The notes: generated by a model not told the origin, from the sequence alone. Shown: positions 1 to 10,561, numbered from the stretch's first letter. The stretch is DNA of 64,000 nucleotides from Prunella strophiata (GCA_036583965.1 JAZBQD010000014.1:68736835-68800834); one strand, 5' to 3'. Made by a program: numbers and translations.

Positions 1-2319
1 CGCGCATCCCCCGCGCATCCCCCGCGCATCTCCCGCGCATCTCCTGAGCATCTCCCGCGCATCTCCCGCGCATCTCCTGAGCATCTCCCGCGCATCCCCC
101 GCGCATCTCCTGAGCATCTCCTGAGCATCTCCCGCGCATCTCCTGAGCATCTCCCGCGCATCCCCCGCGCATCCCCCGCGCATCTCCCGCGCATCCCCCG
201 CGCATCTCCCGCGCATCTCCTGAGCATCTCCCGCGCATCCCCCGCGCATCCCCCGCGCATCCCCCGCGCATCTCCTGAGCATCTCCCGCGCATCCCCCGC
301 GCATCCCCCGCGCATCCCCCGCGCATCCCCCGCGCATCTCCTGAGCATCTCCCGCGCATCTCCTGAGCATCTCCCGCGCATCCCCCGCGCATCCCCCGCG
401 CATCCCCCGCGCATCCCCCGCGCATCTCCCGCGCATCCCCCGCGCATCTCCCGCGCATCTCCCGCGCATCCCCCGCGCATCTCCTGAGCATCTCCCGCGC
501 ATCTCCCGCGCATCCCCCGCGCATCCCCCGCGCATCCCCCGCGCATCCCCCGCGCATCTCCTGAGCATCTCCTGAGCATCTCCTGAGCATCTCCTGAGCA
601 TCTCCCGCGCATCCCCCGCGCATCCCCCGCGCATCTCCCGCGCATCTCCCGCGCATCCCCCGCGCATCCCCCGCGCATCCCCCGCGCATCCCCCGCGCAT
701 CTCCCGCGCATCCCCCGCGCATCCCCCGCGCATCCCCCGCGCATCCCCCGCGCATCCCCCGCGCATCCCCCGCGCATCTCCTGAGCATCTCCTGAGCATC
801 TCCTGAGCATCTCCTGAGCATCTCCCGCGCATCCCCCGCGCATCTCCCGCGCATCTCCTGAGCATCTCCCGCGCATCCCCCGCGCATCCCCCGCGCATCC
901 CCCGCGCATCCCCCGCGCATCTCCCGCGCATCCCCCGCGCATCCCCCGCGCATCCCCCGCGCATCCCCCGCGCATCTCCCGCGCATCCCCCGCGCATCTC
1001 CCGCGCATCTCCTGAGCATCTCCCGCGCATCTCCTGAGCATCTCCTGAGCATCTCCCGCGCATCTCCTGAGCATCTCCCGCGCATCTCCTGAGCATCTCC
1101 TGAGCATCTCCCGCGCATCCCCCGCGCATCTCCCGCGCATCCCCCGCGCATCTCCTGAGCATCTCCCGCGCATCTCCTGAGCATCTCCCGCGCATCTCCT
1201 GAGCATCTCCCGCGCATCCCCCGCGCATCTCCCGCGCATCTCCTGAGCATCTCCCGCGCATCTCCTGAGCATCTCCCGCGCATCTCCTGAGCATCTCCTG
1301 AGCATCTCCTGAGCATCTCCTGAGCATCTCCCGCGCATCTCCCGCGCATCTCCTGAGCATCTCCTGAGCATCTCCTGAGCATCTCCCGCGCATCTCCTGA
1401 GCATCTCCTGAGCATCTCCTGAGCATCTCCCGCGCATCTCCTGAGCATCTCCCGCGCATCTCCTGAGCATCTCCCGCGCATCCCCCGCGCATCTCCTGAG
1501 CATCTCCTGAGCATCTCCTGAGCATCTCCTGAGCATCTCCTGAGCATCTCCCGCGCATCTCCTGAGCATCTCCTGAGCATCTCCCGCGCATCTCCTGAGC
1601 ATCTCCCGCGCATCTCCCGCGCATCTCCTGAGCATCTCCTGAGCATCTCCCGCGCATCTCCTGAGCATCTCCCGCGCATCTCCTGAGCATCTCCCGCGCA
1701 TCTCCTGAGCATCTCCTGAGCATCTCCCGCGCATCTCCTGAGCATCTCCCGCGCATCTCCTGAGCATCTCCCGCGCATCTCCTGAGCATCTCCTGAGCAT
1801 CTCCCGCGCATCCCCCGCGCATCCCCCGCGCATCCCCCGCGCATCTCCTGAGCATCTCCTGAGCATCTCCCGCGCATCTCCTGAGCATCTCCCGCGCATC
1901 TCCTGAGCATCTCCTGAGCATCTCCTGAGCATCTCCTGAGCATCTCCCGCGCATCTCCTGAGCATCTCCTGAGCATCTCCTGAGCATCTCCTGAGCATCT
2001 CCCGCGCATCTCCTGAGCATCTCCTGAGCATCTCCTGAGCATCTCCTGAGCATCTCCCGCGCATCTCCTGAGCATCTCCCGCGCATCTCCTGAGCATCTC
2101 CTGAGCATCTCCTGAGCATCTCCTGAGCATCTCCTGAGCATCTCCTGAGCATCTCCTGAGCATCTCCCGCGCATCTCCTGAGCATCTCCTGAGCATCTCC
2201 CGCGCATCTCCTGAGCATCTCCTGAGCATCTCCTGAGCATCTCCTGAGCATCTCCCGCGCATCCCCCGCGCATCTCCCGCGCATCTCCTGAGCATCTCCT
2301 GAGCATCTCCTGAGCATCC
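1..2319. repeat. 11-bp CpG-rich minisatellite array
   Basis: About 211 head-to-tail 11-bp units fill the left edge with no interruption, so the array continues beyond the window. Three unit types account for essentially all of it: CGCGCATCCCC, CGCGCATCTCC and TGAGCATCTCC. The first type dominates roughly the first 1000 bases. The other two dominate from about 1000 to 2319. The last unit decays into non-repeat sequence at CATCCCTGGGCACC. Each CGCG unit carries two CpGs, so the array is extremely CpG-dense compared with its AT-rich surroundings. The plus strand has a TGA in every third-type unit, while the minus strand has no stop codon in any frame. I infer a minisatellite or satellite and see nothing to indicate a coding role. 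I do not recognise it as a named satellite. Confidence 0.97.
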
Positions 2320-2564
2320 CTGGGCACCACCCCCTGCCCGCCCCGGCTGTCCTCTCCGTTTGCCCCGCACATCCCGACCCCGGGGGTCGTGTCTATCCTG
2401 CCCCAGGGCTGGGGTCCCTCTTGCCGCCAGGGAAACTGGCTGCAGTGAAACTCTCTCCCAAAATAATGAAATAGCACGACCTGAGTTTTTGTCCGGGCTG
2501 CAAAGCGTTGCTGTCAGGGGGGGTTGTTCAGGGGTGCAGAAGGAATGATTGCAAAGTCCTTTTC
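2320..2564. other. GC-rich shoulder of the array
   Basis: Non-repetitive sequence between the tandem array and the first LTR. The first 120 bases are GC- and CpG-rich and contain a short perfect inverted repeat at 2375-2389 (CGACCCC, one base, GGGGTCG). The last 30 bases before the LTR weakly resemble a CR1 3' region (GGAATGATT followed by AAAGTCCTTTTC). No gene is supported; the small open frames (62 and 68 codons) resemble no family. Confidence 0.6.
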
Positions 2565-3186
2565 TGTCAGAACCCAGCACATCCCTCTGGCTGTCCTGGG
2601 TGGCTCCAGCCCCTGGCAGGGGGCTCAGAGACCTTGGCACAGAGCCCAAGACCCCTGTGCCTTTCATTTTGAGCCATGGAAAAAATTACCAACCTTATAT
2701 GTAGAGTTGCAAGCCACAAAAATTAAGTAGAGTGACAGTTAGTTTATCACAGGGTGGAAAAGTAGAATTTTGGAGTTTTTTAGAATGAGGGTTCAGGGGT
2801 CAAGATGGAGGAATTTGGGCGTGTTCTGTCCTTCTTTCTCCTTCTCCACAGCCTCCATCTTCTGGGTGATGGTGGCACTTTTGGATTGGTTTAGAGTTGG
2901 ACTCTGTAACATGGGTGATGGGTATTGGAAAGTAACTGTAAATAATGTACAGGTAGTTTTTAGTATAAAAAGACAACACCACCCCAGAGGTGGGCAGTGT
3001 GCCTCAGACTGACCTGCTGAACAGACCTTGGTGAGTCAGGAAAAGAATGTAATGGATAAGGAAAGATAAACAACCTTGGAGACTGCAAATGAAGGGTCCT
3101 GACTCCTTCTTTGGTTCTCAGGCTGGGACACAGAGACTTTCCAACACATCTCAGGGTCATCTCGAGCTCCTGAGAGAGCTCTGACA
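2565..3186 (+). mobile_element. Solo LTR, family A, copy 1 (class II ERV-like)
   Basis: A 622-bp element beginning TGTCAGAACCCAGCAC and ending CTCTGACA, so it has the TG...CA ends of a retroviral LTR. It carries a TATAAAA box at 2964-2970. About 100 bases further on is a decayed poly(A) signal (GATAAA, 3065-3070; the other copies have AATAAA). Flanks read CTTTTC before and CTTTCC after, which is a 6-bp target duplication with one mismatch. No primer-binding site follows it and no polypurine tract precedes it, so it is a solo LTR left by recombination. A 6-bp duplication is typical of class II (beta-like) endogenous retroviruses; that assignment is inference. It shares the family with 4589-5214 and 10592-11218. 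Confidence 0.9.
2964..2970 (+). promoter_or_regulatory. TATA box of LTR copy 1
   Basis: TATAAAA in the context AGTATAAAAAGAC, conserved at the same place in all three family A LTRs, roughly 400 bases from the LTR start. Expected to be the core promoter of the ancestral provirus; current activity is unknown. Confidence 0.7.
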
Positions 3187-4473
3187 CTTTCCTCATTCAT
3201 CTCTCCCACTGTGTTATGTTCTTGGACATAGGTGTTAGAAACCTCAGGTTGTTCTGTGGAAGAAGGATGGTGGTACCAGTTTGGTGCATCCCTTTCAGGG
3301 CTGAGGGTGTCAAAAGTGAGTTTTGCTCAGGATAATCCCTTGGAGACTTTCTCAGCCCCACAGGAATCATGGTTTCCTCCTGTGCTGTCAGAAAAGGTGT
3401 GATGCTGGTGGTCATGGATGGGTCTGGAGCAGGAAACTGGCCCAGGAACATGGGAGAGGAGCCACAAGAAGGAAAGGAAACCCCAGAAATGTGGTGGCAA
3501 GGGATTCTGGAGAAGACAAGTGGGAAATTCCTCTATCCTCCAGGGCCACACCAGCTTCTGTGAGGCTCATGGGCTTTGCTGACAGACAAATCAATATGGT
3601 CACAGCTGTAGCAAGGAGACTTAAAGATGTCCTTCAGCTCCCTGGTGTACCCACAGAAGATATGAGGCCATGATCAGCCACCTTCTGTGGCTCCAAAGGC
3701 TCCAGTGAAGAATCTCAAATAGTGTTTCTCTAAAAGAGAAACATACAGAACAGGACACCTGCCACCTGCCAGTTCTATCAAAGATGTTTTGTTTGAGATC
3801 ACCCAAATGAGGTGTTTAGAAATTTTAGGGCCTGTAAGTTGTTCACTTTGAGCAGGCTGGGATGGCCCTTTGAATATTATTGTGATTATTGTGCCCTAGA
3901 TGCTGATCTCTAAAATGTAATTTAGGCATTAAAATAAAGAAAAGGGAGGTGATGCAAAGGGAAAGGCTGCTGGGATTTTGGAAATCAGGGGAAATGAATT
4001 GCTTTCAAAAAGTGGTTCTTTCCTATTTTCTGAGACAATTAGGGCTGACTGTAATACCTATTCCTGTCACTGGCAGGAGAGAAAAAGACATTTCACGAGG
4101 CAGATGATTTTGCATTTTAATTGCTCACACCCCATTAACTTACACATCATCCTTCCTGTCTGCATCAGAGTCCATTATACCAGGCTGTTGATACCAAAAC
4201 TACTACAGAACAGATTCTTTCACCCCAGCTGAGGGCGAGCTGTAGATAATTAAAACTCCATGTATTTCCCATCCCAAGCTTCAGTTTTCACTTGGTTGCT
4301 GATGCTACTGCTGAAATTTGCACAGGAGCTTGATGTTTAGAGGGCCATATCCACCTGCACCTGGGCTGGGTGCAAGCTTTGGGTGGTGTACTGGCAATTC
4401 CCCAGCTGGGATGCAGCCCCATGGTCTGTCCCCCATTCCCTGACCCCATTGCTTCACTCACATAGGTCAGATC
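3187..4473. other. Unique sequence between inverted LTRs
   Basis: AT-moderate unique sequence lying between LTR copy 1 and the CR1 that hosts LTR copy 2. Several overlapping open frames of 60-116 codons occur on both strands (longest 3323-3673, plus). None resembles a known family and they overlap in all frames, so I treat them as chance. No retroviral internal sequence is visible. Confidence 0.6.
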
Positions 4474-4588
4474 CCATCCCTGGATCATTGAAGACCAGGT
4501 TGGAAGGGGCTCTGAGTAACCTGGGAGAGTGGAAGGTGTCCCTGACCATGGCAGGGGTTGGAATGAGATGATTTTTAAGGTCCTTTCC
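4474..4588 (+). mobile_element. CR1 LINE 3' fragment (5' part, split by LTR)
   Basis: Matches the plus-strand CR1 3' region (CCAGGTTGGAAGGGGCT, then GGAAGGTGTCCCTGACCATGGCAGG and GATGATTTTTAAGGTCCTTTCC in order, given here in pieces). The element is interrupted at 4588 by solo LTR copy 2 and resumes at 5221, ending in the CR1-type terminal 8-mers. Only the 3' end is present, as is usual for 5'-truncated CR1 copies. Confidence 0.88.
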
Positions 4589-5214
4589 TGTCAGAGGTCT
4601 CTCAGGAGCTCGAGGTGACCCTGATCTGTTTGAGAGTCTCTGTGTTCTGGCCCGAGAACCAAAGAAGGAGTCAGGAGTCTTCTTGTGCAGTTTCCAAGGT
4701 TGTTTATTATTTCCTTATCTAACAAATTTTCTCCCTGACCAGCCCAGGTCTGTTCAGCAGCTCAGTCTGAGGCACACTGCCCACCTCTGGGGTGGTGTTG
4801 TCTTTTTATACTAAAAACTACCTGTACATTATTTACAGTTATTTTCCAATACCTATCACCCATGTTACACAGACCAGCTCTACTCTAAACCAATCCAAAA
4901 GTGACACCATCACCCAGAAGATGGAGGCTGTGAAGAAGGAGAAAGAAGGACAGAACACACCCAAATTCCTCCATCTTGACCCCTGAACCCTCATTCTAAA
5001 AAACCCCAAAATCCTATATTTTCACCCTGTGATAAATTAATTATTACTCTACTTAATTTTTGTGGCTTGCAACTCTTCATAGAAGGTTGGTAATTTTTTC
5101 CATGGCTCAAGATCAAAGGCACAGGGGTCTTGGGCTCTGTGCCAAGGTCTCTGAGCCCCCTGCCAGGGGCTGGAGCCATCCAGGGCAGCCAGAGGGATGT
5201 GCTGGGTTCTGACA
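4589..5214 (-). mobile_element. Solo LTR, family A, copy 2 (class II ERV-like)
   Basis: A 626-bp LTR on the minus strand, same family as 2565-3186. On the plus strand it starts TGTCAGAGG and ends GGTTCTGACA. The TATA box (TTTTATA on plus) is at 4804-4810 and an intact AATAAA signal (TTTATT on plus) at 4703-4708. It is flanked by a perfect 6-bp target duplication, CTTTCC, at 4583-4588 and 5215-5220. It is inserted inside a CR1 3' end, so it is younger than that CR1. No internal proviral sequence remains. Confidence 0.95.
4804..4810 (-). promoter_or_regulatory. TATA box of LTR copy 2
   Basis: TATAAAA on the minus strand, at the same position as in the sister LTRs. It would drive transcription leftward, toward LTR copy 1. 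Confidence 0.7.
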
Positions 5215-5220
5215 CTTTCC

Positions 5221-5256
5221 AGTCCAAACCATCCTGGGATTCTGTGATTCTGTGAT
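5221..5256 (+). mobile_element. CR1 LINE 3' terminus (3' part, split by LTR)
   Basis: Continuation of the CR1 at 4474-4588 after the LTR insertion: AGTCCAAACCATCCTGGGAT followed by tandem TTCTGTGA 8-mers, the characteristic CR1 3' end. Confidence 0.88.
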
Positions 5257-5689
5257 CTGAGGGCATGACACAGCAGGTGGTTACATGAAGATCACTTTGC
5301 CTATAGGAACTTGGCAGATGTGCAAATATTTAGGCTCAGGGTTGCTGTCCATTGTATCACACACAAGACAATGCACCAGGCCACTTTCCTCCAAGGCAGA
5401 AGGTTTGAGCCTTTATCCTCCTCCAGCAAAACATTTGACTGTGCAACAGCAAGATCTCAGATCAGGGAAAATTGTTGGCAAGACAAGCTGAGGATTCCAA
5501 CACCTGCTGCAAAGGAAAATAAATCAGCACGAGCCCTTTCTGAAGGGGCATTCACCCATCTTGTCACTCCAGACCTCTGGTGACAGTTCCACACCTGCCT
5601 GCCACAGCCTGTCCCAAATCTGTCCCTCACTGCCCTTCATGGGGAATCTAAACCTTCCCTGCTGGGATTTAAACCCATTTCTTGCTATG
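5257..5689. other. Unique sequence, no gene seen
   Basis: Between two CR1 fragments. Overlapping short frames (68 and 90 codons) match nothing I recognise. Confidence 0.5.
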
Positions 5690-5800
5690 GGGTCACAGAA
5701 CCAGAGCATGGTTTGGACTGGAAAGGATCTTTAAAGGCTGCCAAGTCCACACCCCCTGCAATGAGCAGGGGCATCCTCAACTCCATCCTGTCCACCAGCG
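5690..5800 (-). mobile_element. CR1 LINE 3' fragment
   Basis: Minus-oriented CR1 3' end: GGTTTGGACTGGAAAGGATC, then CCAAGTCCACACCCCCTGC and AGCAGGGGCATCCTCAA. Its terminal 8-mer tail has decayed (CACAGAACCAGAGCATG). Confidence 0.75.
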
Positions 5801-7339
5801 ATACAGAGAACAGATTCTCCACTTCTTTTCACTCTTTTTTTTTTTTTTTTTTTCCCACAGTAGCTTTTTATCATATTTAAAAACTCTGTGGTCTATGAGG
5901 CCATATTAATTACCCAGACTCAGGATAATTACCTAGCTGACACAGAGCTTCCACTGAGACTGCTGTGCATTGTTATTGTCATTTCACTTGACTCTACAAC
6001 AAATCAGGCGTCGCCTTCTACAACAGACAAGGCCACTCCTGTGGGTGGAGGTATCTGGAAACCAAAAGCCCTTAAAGCTGCATCTTTCTGGTGGAAAATA
6101 TCACCACAAGCCATCGTGTTTTCTTTCCTGTATTTGAAAACCACCCACATTTTCAGTAAGGAAAAAAAAAAAAAAAATCCAAAACTGATTGAGCGTTTCG
6201 CTTGGGCAGTGAGCCTTTCTGAAGGGTTTCATTCTCAAAATGTTTGGCCTCTGTTGTTTGGTTTTTTTAAGGGTAGTTGTTTGTAATTCATTGTTAATTT
6301 AGAGAAGGAGGTGGAACAAGGGAACATATTTAATAACTGCTGTGAAAGCAGATATAATATTCTTCTTGGTCTGTGCTTTGAATTCATTTAAATGAATGAA
6401 TTAATGTGTTTGAAAAATAAAGAATAAAATATAGCAGGTCAAGTTATTTTCAGAGTTTTTTTGTAGTTTTATTTTTTTTTTTCTTTCCACCCTCAAAGGT
6501 TCTTACTTCTTCCACAAGAGTGCACTGCATGTTACCATGAGGTTTGATTTAATTTCAGTCTCTTTAAGCACTGATAAAAAAGTAACTGCTTAGAAAGGAG
6601 CAGAGAGGTCACTTCATCCCTTTTACCATACAGCAGATCCAGCACTTCCCAAACCCCCTGTTCCCATGAGATGTCTGCCCAGCTGGAGCTTACACAATTC
6701 CAGCTCAGGAGTTCCCTGGCCTGCCCAGAAGAGGACAGGAAATGCAGTGAGCAAATCAAACCTCTTGCAAAATGCTGTGTGACCATGCCCATCTGCCAGG
6801 CTTCAGCAGAAAATGATGAGTAAATCTTTCTGCAGGGTCCAGCCTGACTTTACTTCCTTGGAACTCCTTGAATGGAGATGTGTGCTGTCCCTTTTAAGCT
6901 ATAAAGAGAAATAAATCAACTGTGGTGCTGGCTGTTAAAAAATCCTTTAGGTTGTCAGTCTCACGCCAAGGATCAACTGAGCATATGGTGCTAAATGTGT
7001 TCCCAGCCCATAAAGTTTGCTCATCTCTGATTTTATAAAGTTTCAAAGCTCTTTATCTGTCATTTTGAGCTCAATACTCTGATTTGTTCGGCAGCACTCA
7101 AAATAATCAATTTAGGCAGGTGTGTAAAATGCATTTTAGGGTGTAGGTTGAGGGAGGCAAAGGCTCTGCTTGCCTTCACCTGCTGGTTTCCACACTCTGC
7201 CTCACTCCTGTCTGTCTCCTGCCACTCCAGGCTGTGGCTTCCTCACGTTGCTGACTCAACCCATCACCTCACCATGCTCTCAGCCAGAGCAGCACAACAG
7301 CCTGGATGCAAGAAACACAAGCAAAGCAAAACTGAAAAG
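5801..7339. other. AT-rich unique sequence with A/T runs
   Basis: Holds a T run (about 5827-5853), an A run (about 6163-6177) and a 16-bp AT-rich palindrome ATTCATTTAAATGAAT at 6382-6397. Open frames up to 132 codons (5888-6286, plus) show no family resemblance. No gene is supported. Confidence 0.5.
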
Positions 7340-7411
7340 GAAAAAAAAAAAACAAAAAAACCAAAAAACAAAACCAAATGAAAAGAAAACAAAAAAAAAA
7401 AAAAAAAAAAG
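7340..7411. repeat. A-rich simple repeat
   Basis: About 70 bases of A runs broken by single C, G or T bases. The minus-strand frame across it is phenylalanine-rich only because of this composition. Confidence 0.85.
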
Positions 7412-7760
7412 GGGTTGCCCTTTGCCTGTAAGAGGCATTATTTTCAGTGAAGGGCTGAGTGATCAGTGATGGGGGGAAAGAGGTGGAGGGGTGGGAGTAG
7501 GTGCAAACCTCCACAAAAGCTTCACAGTGTGTGAGCATGCACTGCAGGTGACACTGCATGAGAGGTGAGCTGCTTTGGAGCTGCTGGAAAAATACAAAGT
7601 CACTTGTGATTGAAAGCTCCTCTCCTGACCTGGAGAACATTCTCCCATTGTTCTCAGAATTCACAGGATTCACAGGATTCTCTGAATTCTTTGAATTCTG
7701 GGAACAGTCTCCCATTGTTTGTGTGAAAACAATGTCCCCCCTCTGACTCCTGCAGAGACA
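7412..7760. other. Unique sequence with local GAATTC-type repeats
   Basis: Around 7655-7705, short direct and inverted copies of GAATTC and CACAGGATT alternate, giving an imperfect fold-back. No gene is seen. Confidence 0.5.
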
Positions 7761-7876
7761 CCACCCCTAATAATTCCCCCTGGAATGGGGATCATGGAAA
7801 GCCACTCCAAGCATTATTCCACCCCTAATAATTCCCCCTGGAATGGGGATCATGGAAAGCCACTCCAAGCATTATT
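7761..7876. repeat. Perfect 58-bp tandem duplication
   Basis: Two adjacent, identical 58-bp copies (7761-7818 and 7819-7876), each starting CCACCCCTAATAATTCCCCC and ending CCAAGCATTATT. Full identity implies a recent duplication, a polymorphic tandem locus, or an assembly artefact. Confidence 0.97.
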
Positions 7877-8004
7877 CTTGACCACAGCTGGAGACAAAGT
7901 GCTTGGTCCTGGAGGGCTGCAGGATCATTTCTGTCTCTTCTGGTGACATTAACTGATAACACAGGGAAACCTGAAGCAAAATCAACAGACAAAAACCAGC
8001 TTAG

Positions 8005-8160
8005 AAATCACAGAGACACAGAACATCTGAGCTTGGAAGGGACCTCTGGAAGTCACCTTGTCCAACCTCTTTGCTCAAGCATGGCTACAGACATCTGACT
8101 GCCCAGGACCATGTCCAGGCAGCTTCTGGATGCCTCCAAGGATTGGAGAATCCATCTGAA
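8005..8160 (-). mobile_element. CR1 LINE 3' fragment
   Basis: Minus-oriented CR1: TTGGAAGGGACCTCTGGAAG, then GTCCAACCTCTTTGCTCAAG and CCAGGACCATGTCCAGGCAG in the family order. The terminal 8-mers are degenerate (CACAGAGACACAGAAC). Confidence 0.9.
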
Positions 8161-9372
8161 TGACATTGGGATCTTTTTGTTGTGTATTTATACATCCTCT
8201 GTCTTGCCAATTAGAAGACCTTTATGTTGGTTTCATTTGGAATCAGTAGAAGGCATTGCCCAGGAAGGTCACAGAGATTAAAAGGTCAGCAAGGTTTCCA
8301 AATGCTTACATTTATCTTTGTTATCCTTTTTATTCCTCTAGAGGGTACTCTAAAGGCAAGATGACTGTGAGGCTGATTTTTTTTTCTTTTTTTTAATTTT
8401 CAGTTTTATATTTGGATGTCTGAATTTTCTTCCTTTCTGCTGACAGCTCACACCATGGTGTCCTCCCATGACTGAGGTCTGTATCAAGATTGAATCTGCA
8501 GCATAACTGGAATCTGAAATGGACACCATGGCTGGAAGATGCTGCTGATGCTTGCAGAGGTGGGACAGAGGTTCTTGGAGTCACCTCCTTCAAACTAAGA
8601 CCTGCTAAGGGCTCTTGCATTTGATGTAGTGAGTGTGCACTCACAGCAGGTTTGAAAACTCCTCCCAAGAATCCTAAATTTCTTTCTTGTTTAATCTGTA
8701 CTATTTTAGCAGACACACAGTTAAAACAGTTTGCCAGAAAGAGCAGTAGGACACCAAATTTGGATCTTAGATGCCTGCCCATCTCATGTAATGGTGAGGA
8801 GGTGGGAGGTTTTGCCTGATAACTTTGATTCTGGGCTAGTAAATCAAAGCAGTTTCTGTAGTAAATCAAAGCAGTTTATCACTCATAATTGGGAAGTGCT
8901 GAGTGTCCAATACACAAACCTCTTGTGCTGGGTCCTAAAAGGGACCTTTTTTTGCTATTGCTGTTTACTTCTAACAACAAATAACCTGGATGGGAAAAGC
9001 CAGAGAGAACAAGATGTTTAAGGCAGGACCAAGGGGTTTCACATCCACTATATTAATATCTCTTAGTTTTTAATCCACTATTTTAATATCTCTTAGTATT
9101 TATCCTTACTGATCCTGAAAAGGATCAGCCTTCCCTCTTTTATAGACAGGGGATGGAAGTGTTGGGACACAGAAGGGCAATGTCTGGCTCCTTGGGTAGT
9201 CAGGCACACATCTCCACCTTATAAGTCCCAGGACATTTTATTTCCAGGTATCTTTTGCACTTGGACACATCTGTAAGGCACATGGTGAGAACTGACAGGT
9301 CAGGCCTGACAGGGAGAAACGTGGAGACTTGTCCCACTGCAGAGCCTTTCCTGAGGTGTGGCATAAGTTAGT
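8161..9372. other. AT-rich unique sequence with two micro-duplications
   Basis: Contains a 22-bp direct duplication (8837-8858 and 8859-8878, TAGTAAATCAAAGCAGTTT core) and the 30-bp duplication annotated at 9043-9102. A 158-codon minus frame (8393-8869) resembles no family. Confidence 0.5.
9043..9102. repeat. 30-bp imperfect tandem duplication
   Basis: Two adjacent 30-bp units with ATCCACTATATTAATATC and ATCCACTATTTTAATATC cores, differing at a few positions. Confidence 0.9.
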
Positions 9373-9570
9373 GACACAATCCCAGAATGATTTGGGTTGG
9401 AAAGGGCCTTAAAGGTCTTTCCAACCCCTCTGCCATGGACAGGGACACCTTCTACTATCCCAGATTGCTCCAAGCCCCATCCAGCCTGGCTTTGAACACT
9501 TTCAGGAATGGGGCAGCCACAGCTGCTCTGGGAACTTGTGCCAGGGTCTCACTACCCTCTGCTTAAAGAG
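9373..9570 (-). mobile_element. CR1 LINE 3' fragment
   Basis: Minus-oriented CR1 with TTTGGGTTGGAAAGGGCCTT, GCCATGGACAGGGACACC, CCAAGCCCCATCCAGCCTGG and TTGTGCCAGGGTCTCAC in order. Confidence 0.93.
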
Positions 9571-10515
9571 TGAGGGAAACTGCTGCAGATGGTGAAGATT
9601 TAGGCAAAGGAAGAGCTGATTTAGCTAAGTGAAAAGCTTGAGGGGATGTAGCAGGAGCTGGTAGATGTGCACAAAGCACTGATGAAGATGTAAGCACCAA
9701 ACCCTTCACCAGAATGATATCAGGTTCTCATTAGAGGCTTTCACACTCTCAGTAGTGCTTTTTCCAAGAAAGGGCTTTGAGACAAGTCATCAGTAGTTTA
9801 GGAAACGGGTCTGTGGAACTGAGACAGAGTTTGGAAGGTGCTGACCCTGACTCAGCTCATTCTGCCTTCCCCAACCCAACTCAGGCTGCTGAGCAGCCCC
9901 TTGCTCCCCTCCCATCCTGCTACCTCTGTGTGTGCTGCAAAATGAGCTTTGATCTGCTCCCTCTGCTTGCTTTGCCAGTGCCACCCTTCAGCTAGGACCA
10001 GCCACCCAAACCCCAGCCCGTCCTGAGAGTTTTTCCTCTCCTCTGTAACCCACCAAAGATGCTCTGTGAGGGTGCTCGTTTTATTTCTCCGAATTCTCTC
10101 TGTGTTTCTCACTCAGCTCACTCATTAATTCTTGTGAAGTGCCCCGCTTCACAAGAAGCAAAGGCACTGCCTGACAATGTTGTTTCCCAGTGAATTGTGC
10201 TAATAGTGAGTTATTCAGCTGGGTACACGCTCCTTCTAAGTTTCCCAGAAATCATCCCCCTCTGCTGCAGGGTTAATGCAAGTCAGGGTGAGCAGAGGCT
10301 GCTGACAGTAACATTTCAGACCTGACCTCTGTGTGGTGAGTTTTGGGTGAGGAGAGGCTTTGCTGGCTTGCTTTGTCTTAGTGGTTAAGGTGAAAGGTCG
10401 AAACGTTTTCTCAGTGGTATGAAAATTTCTGATGTGAGCACATTTACCATCAGGGCTGGCTGGTGGAAACACATCAGGTTAAGGGAACCACTGTCACATC
10501 ATTGCCACACATTTT
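9571..10515. other. Unique sequence with a perfect hairpin
   Basis: No gene is supported. It contains an 11-bp-stem hairpin at 10129-10157 (annotated separately). Short frames on both strands (64-86 codons) overlap each other and resemble nothing. Confidence 0.5.
10129..10157. other. Perfect 11-bp stem hairpin
   Basis: TTCTTGTGAAG (10129-10139), a 7-base loop TGCCCCG, then the exact reverse complement CTTCACAAGAA (10147-10157). No T tract, pre-miRNA-length stem or flanking gene points to a function. Confidence 0.9.
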
Positions 10516-10561
10516 AATTGATTCTGTGACCCTGCATTAATTGATTCTGTGCTTCTGTGTT
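10516..10561. repeat. 23-bp tandem duplication
   Basis: Two adjacent 23-bp units starting AATTGATTCTGTG (10516 and 10539), just left of LTR copy 3. They resemble the 8-mer tails of CR1 and may be a remnant of one. Confidence 0.75.

Noticed and set aside
1..2319. CRISPR-like or telomeric array
   Set aside because: Units are 11 bp with no spacers, and the motif is neither TTAGGG nor a CRISPR repeat.
2375..2389. CGACCCC-G-GGGGTCG inverted repeat as regulatory site
   Set aside because: Short and within a GC-rich shoulder where such palindromes are expected by composition.
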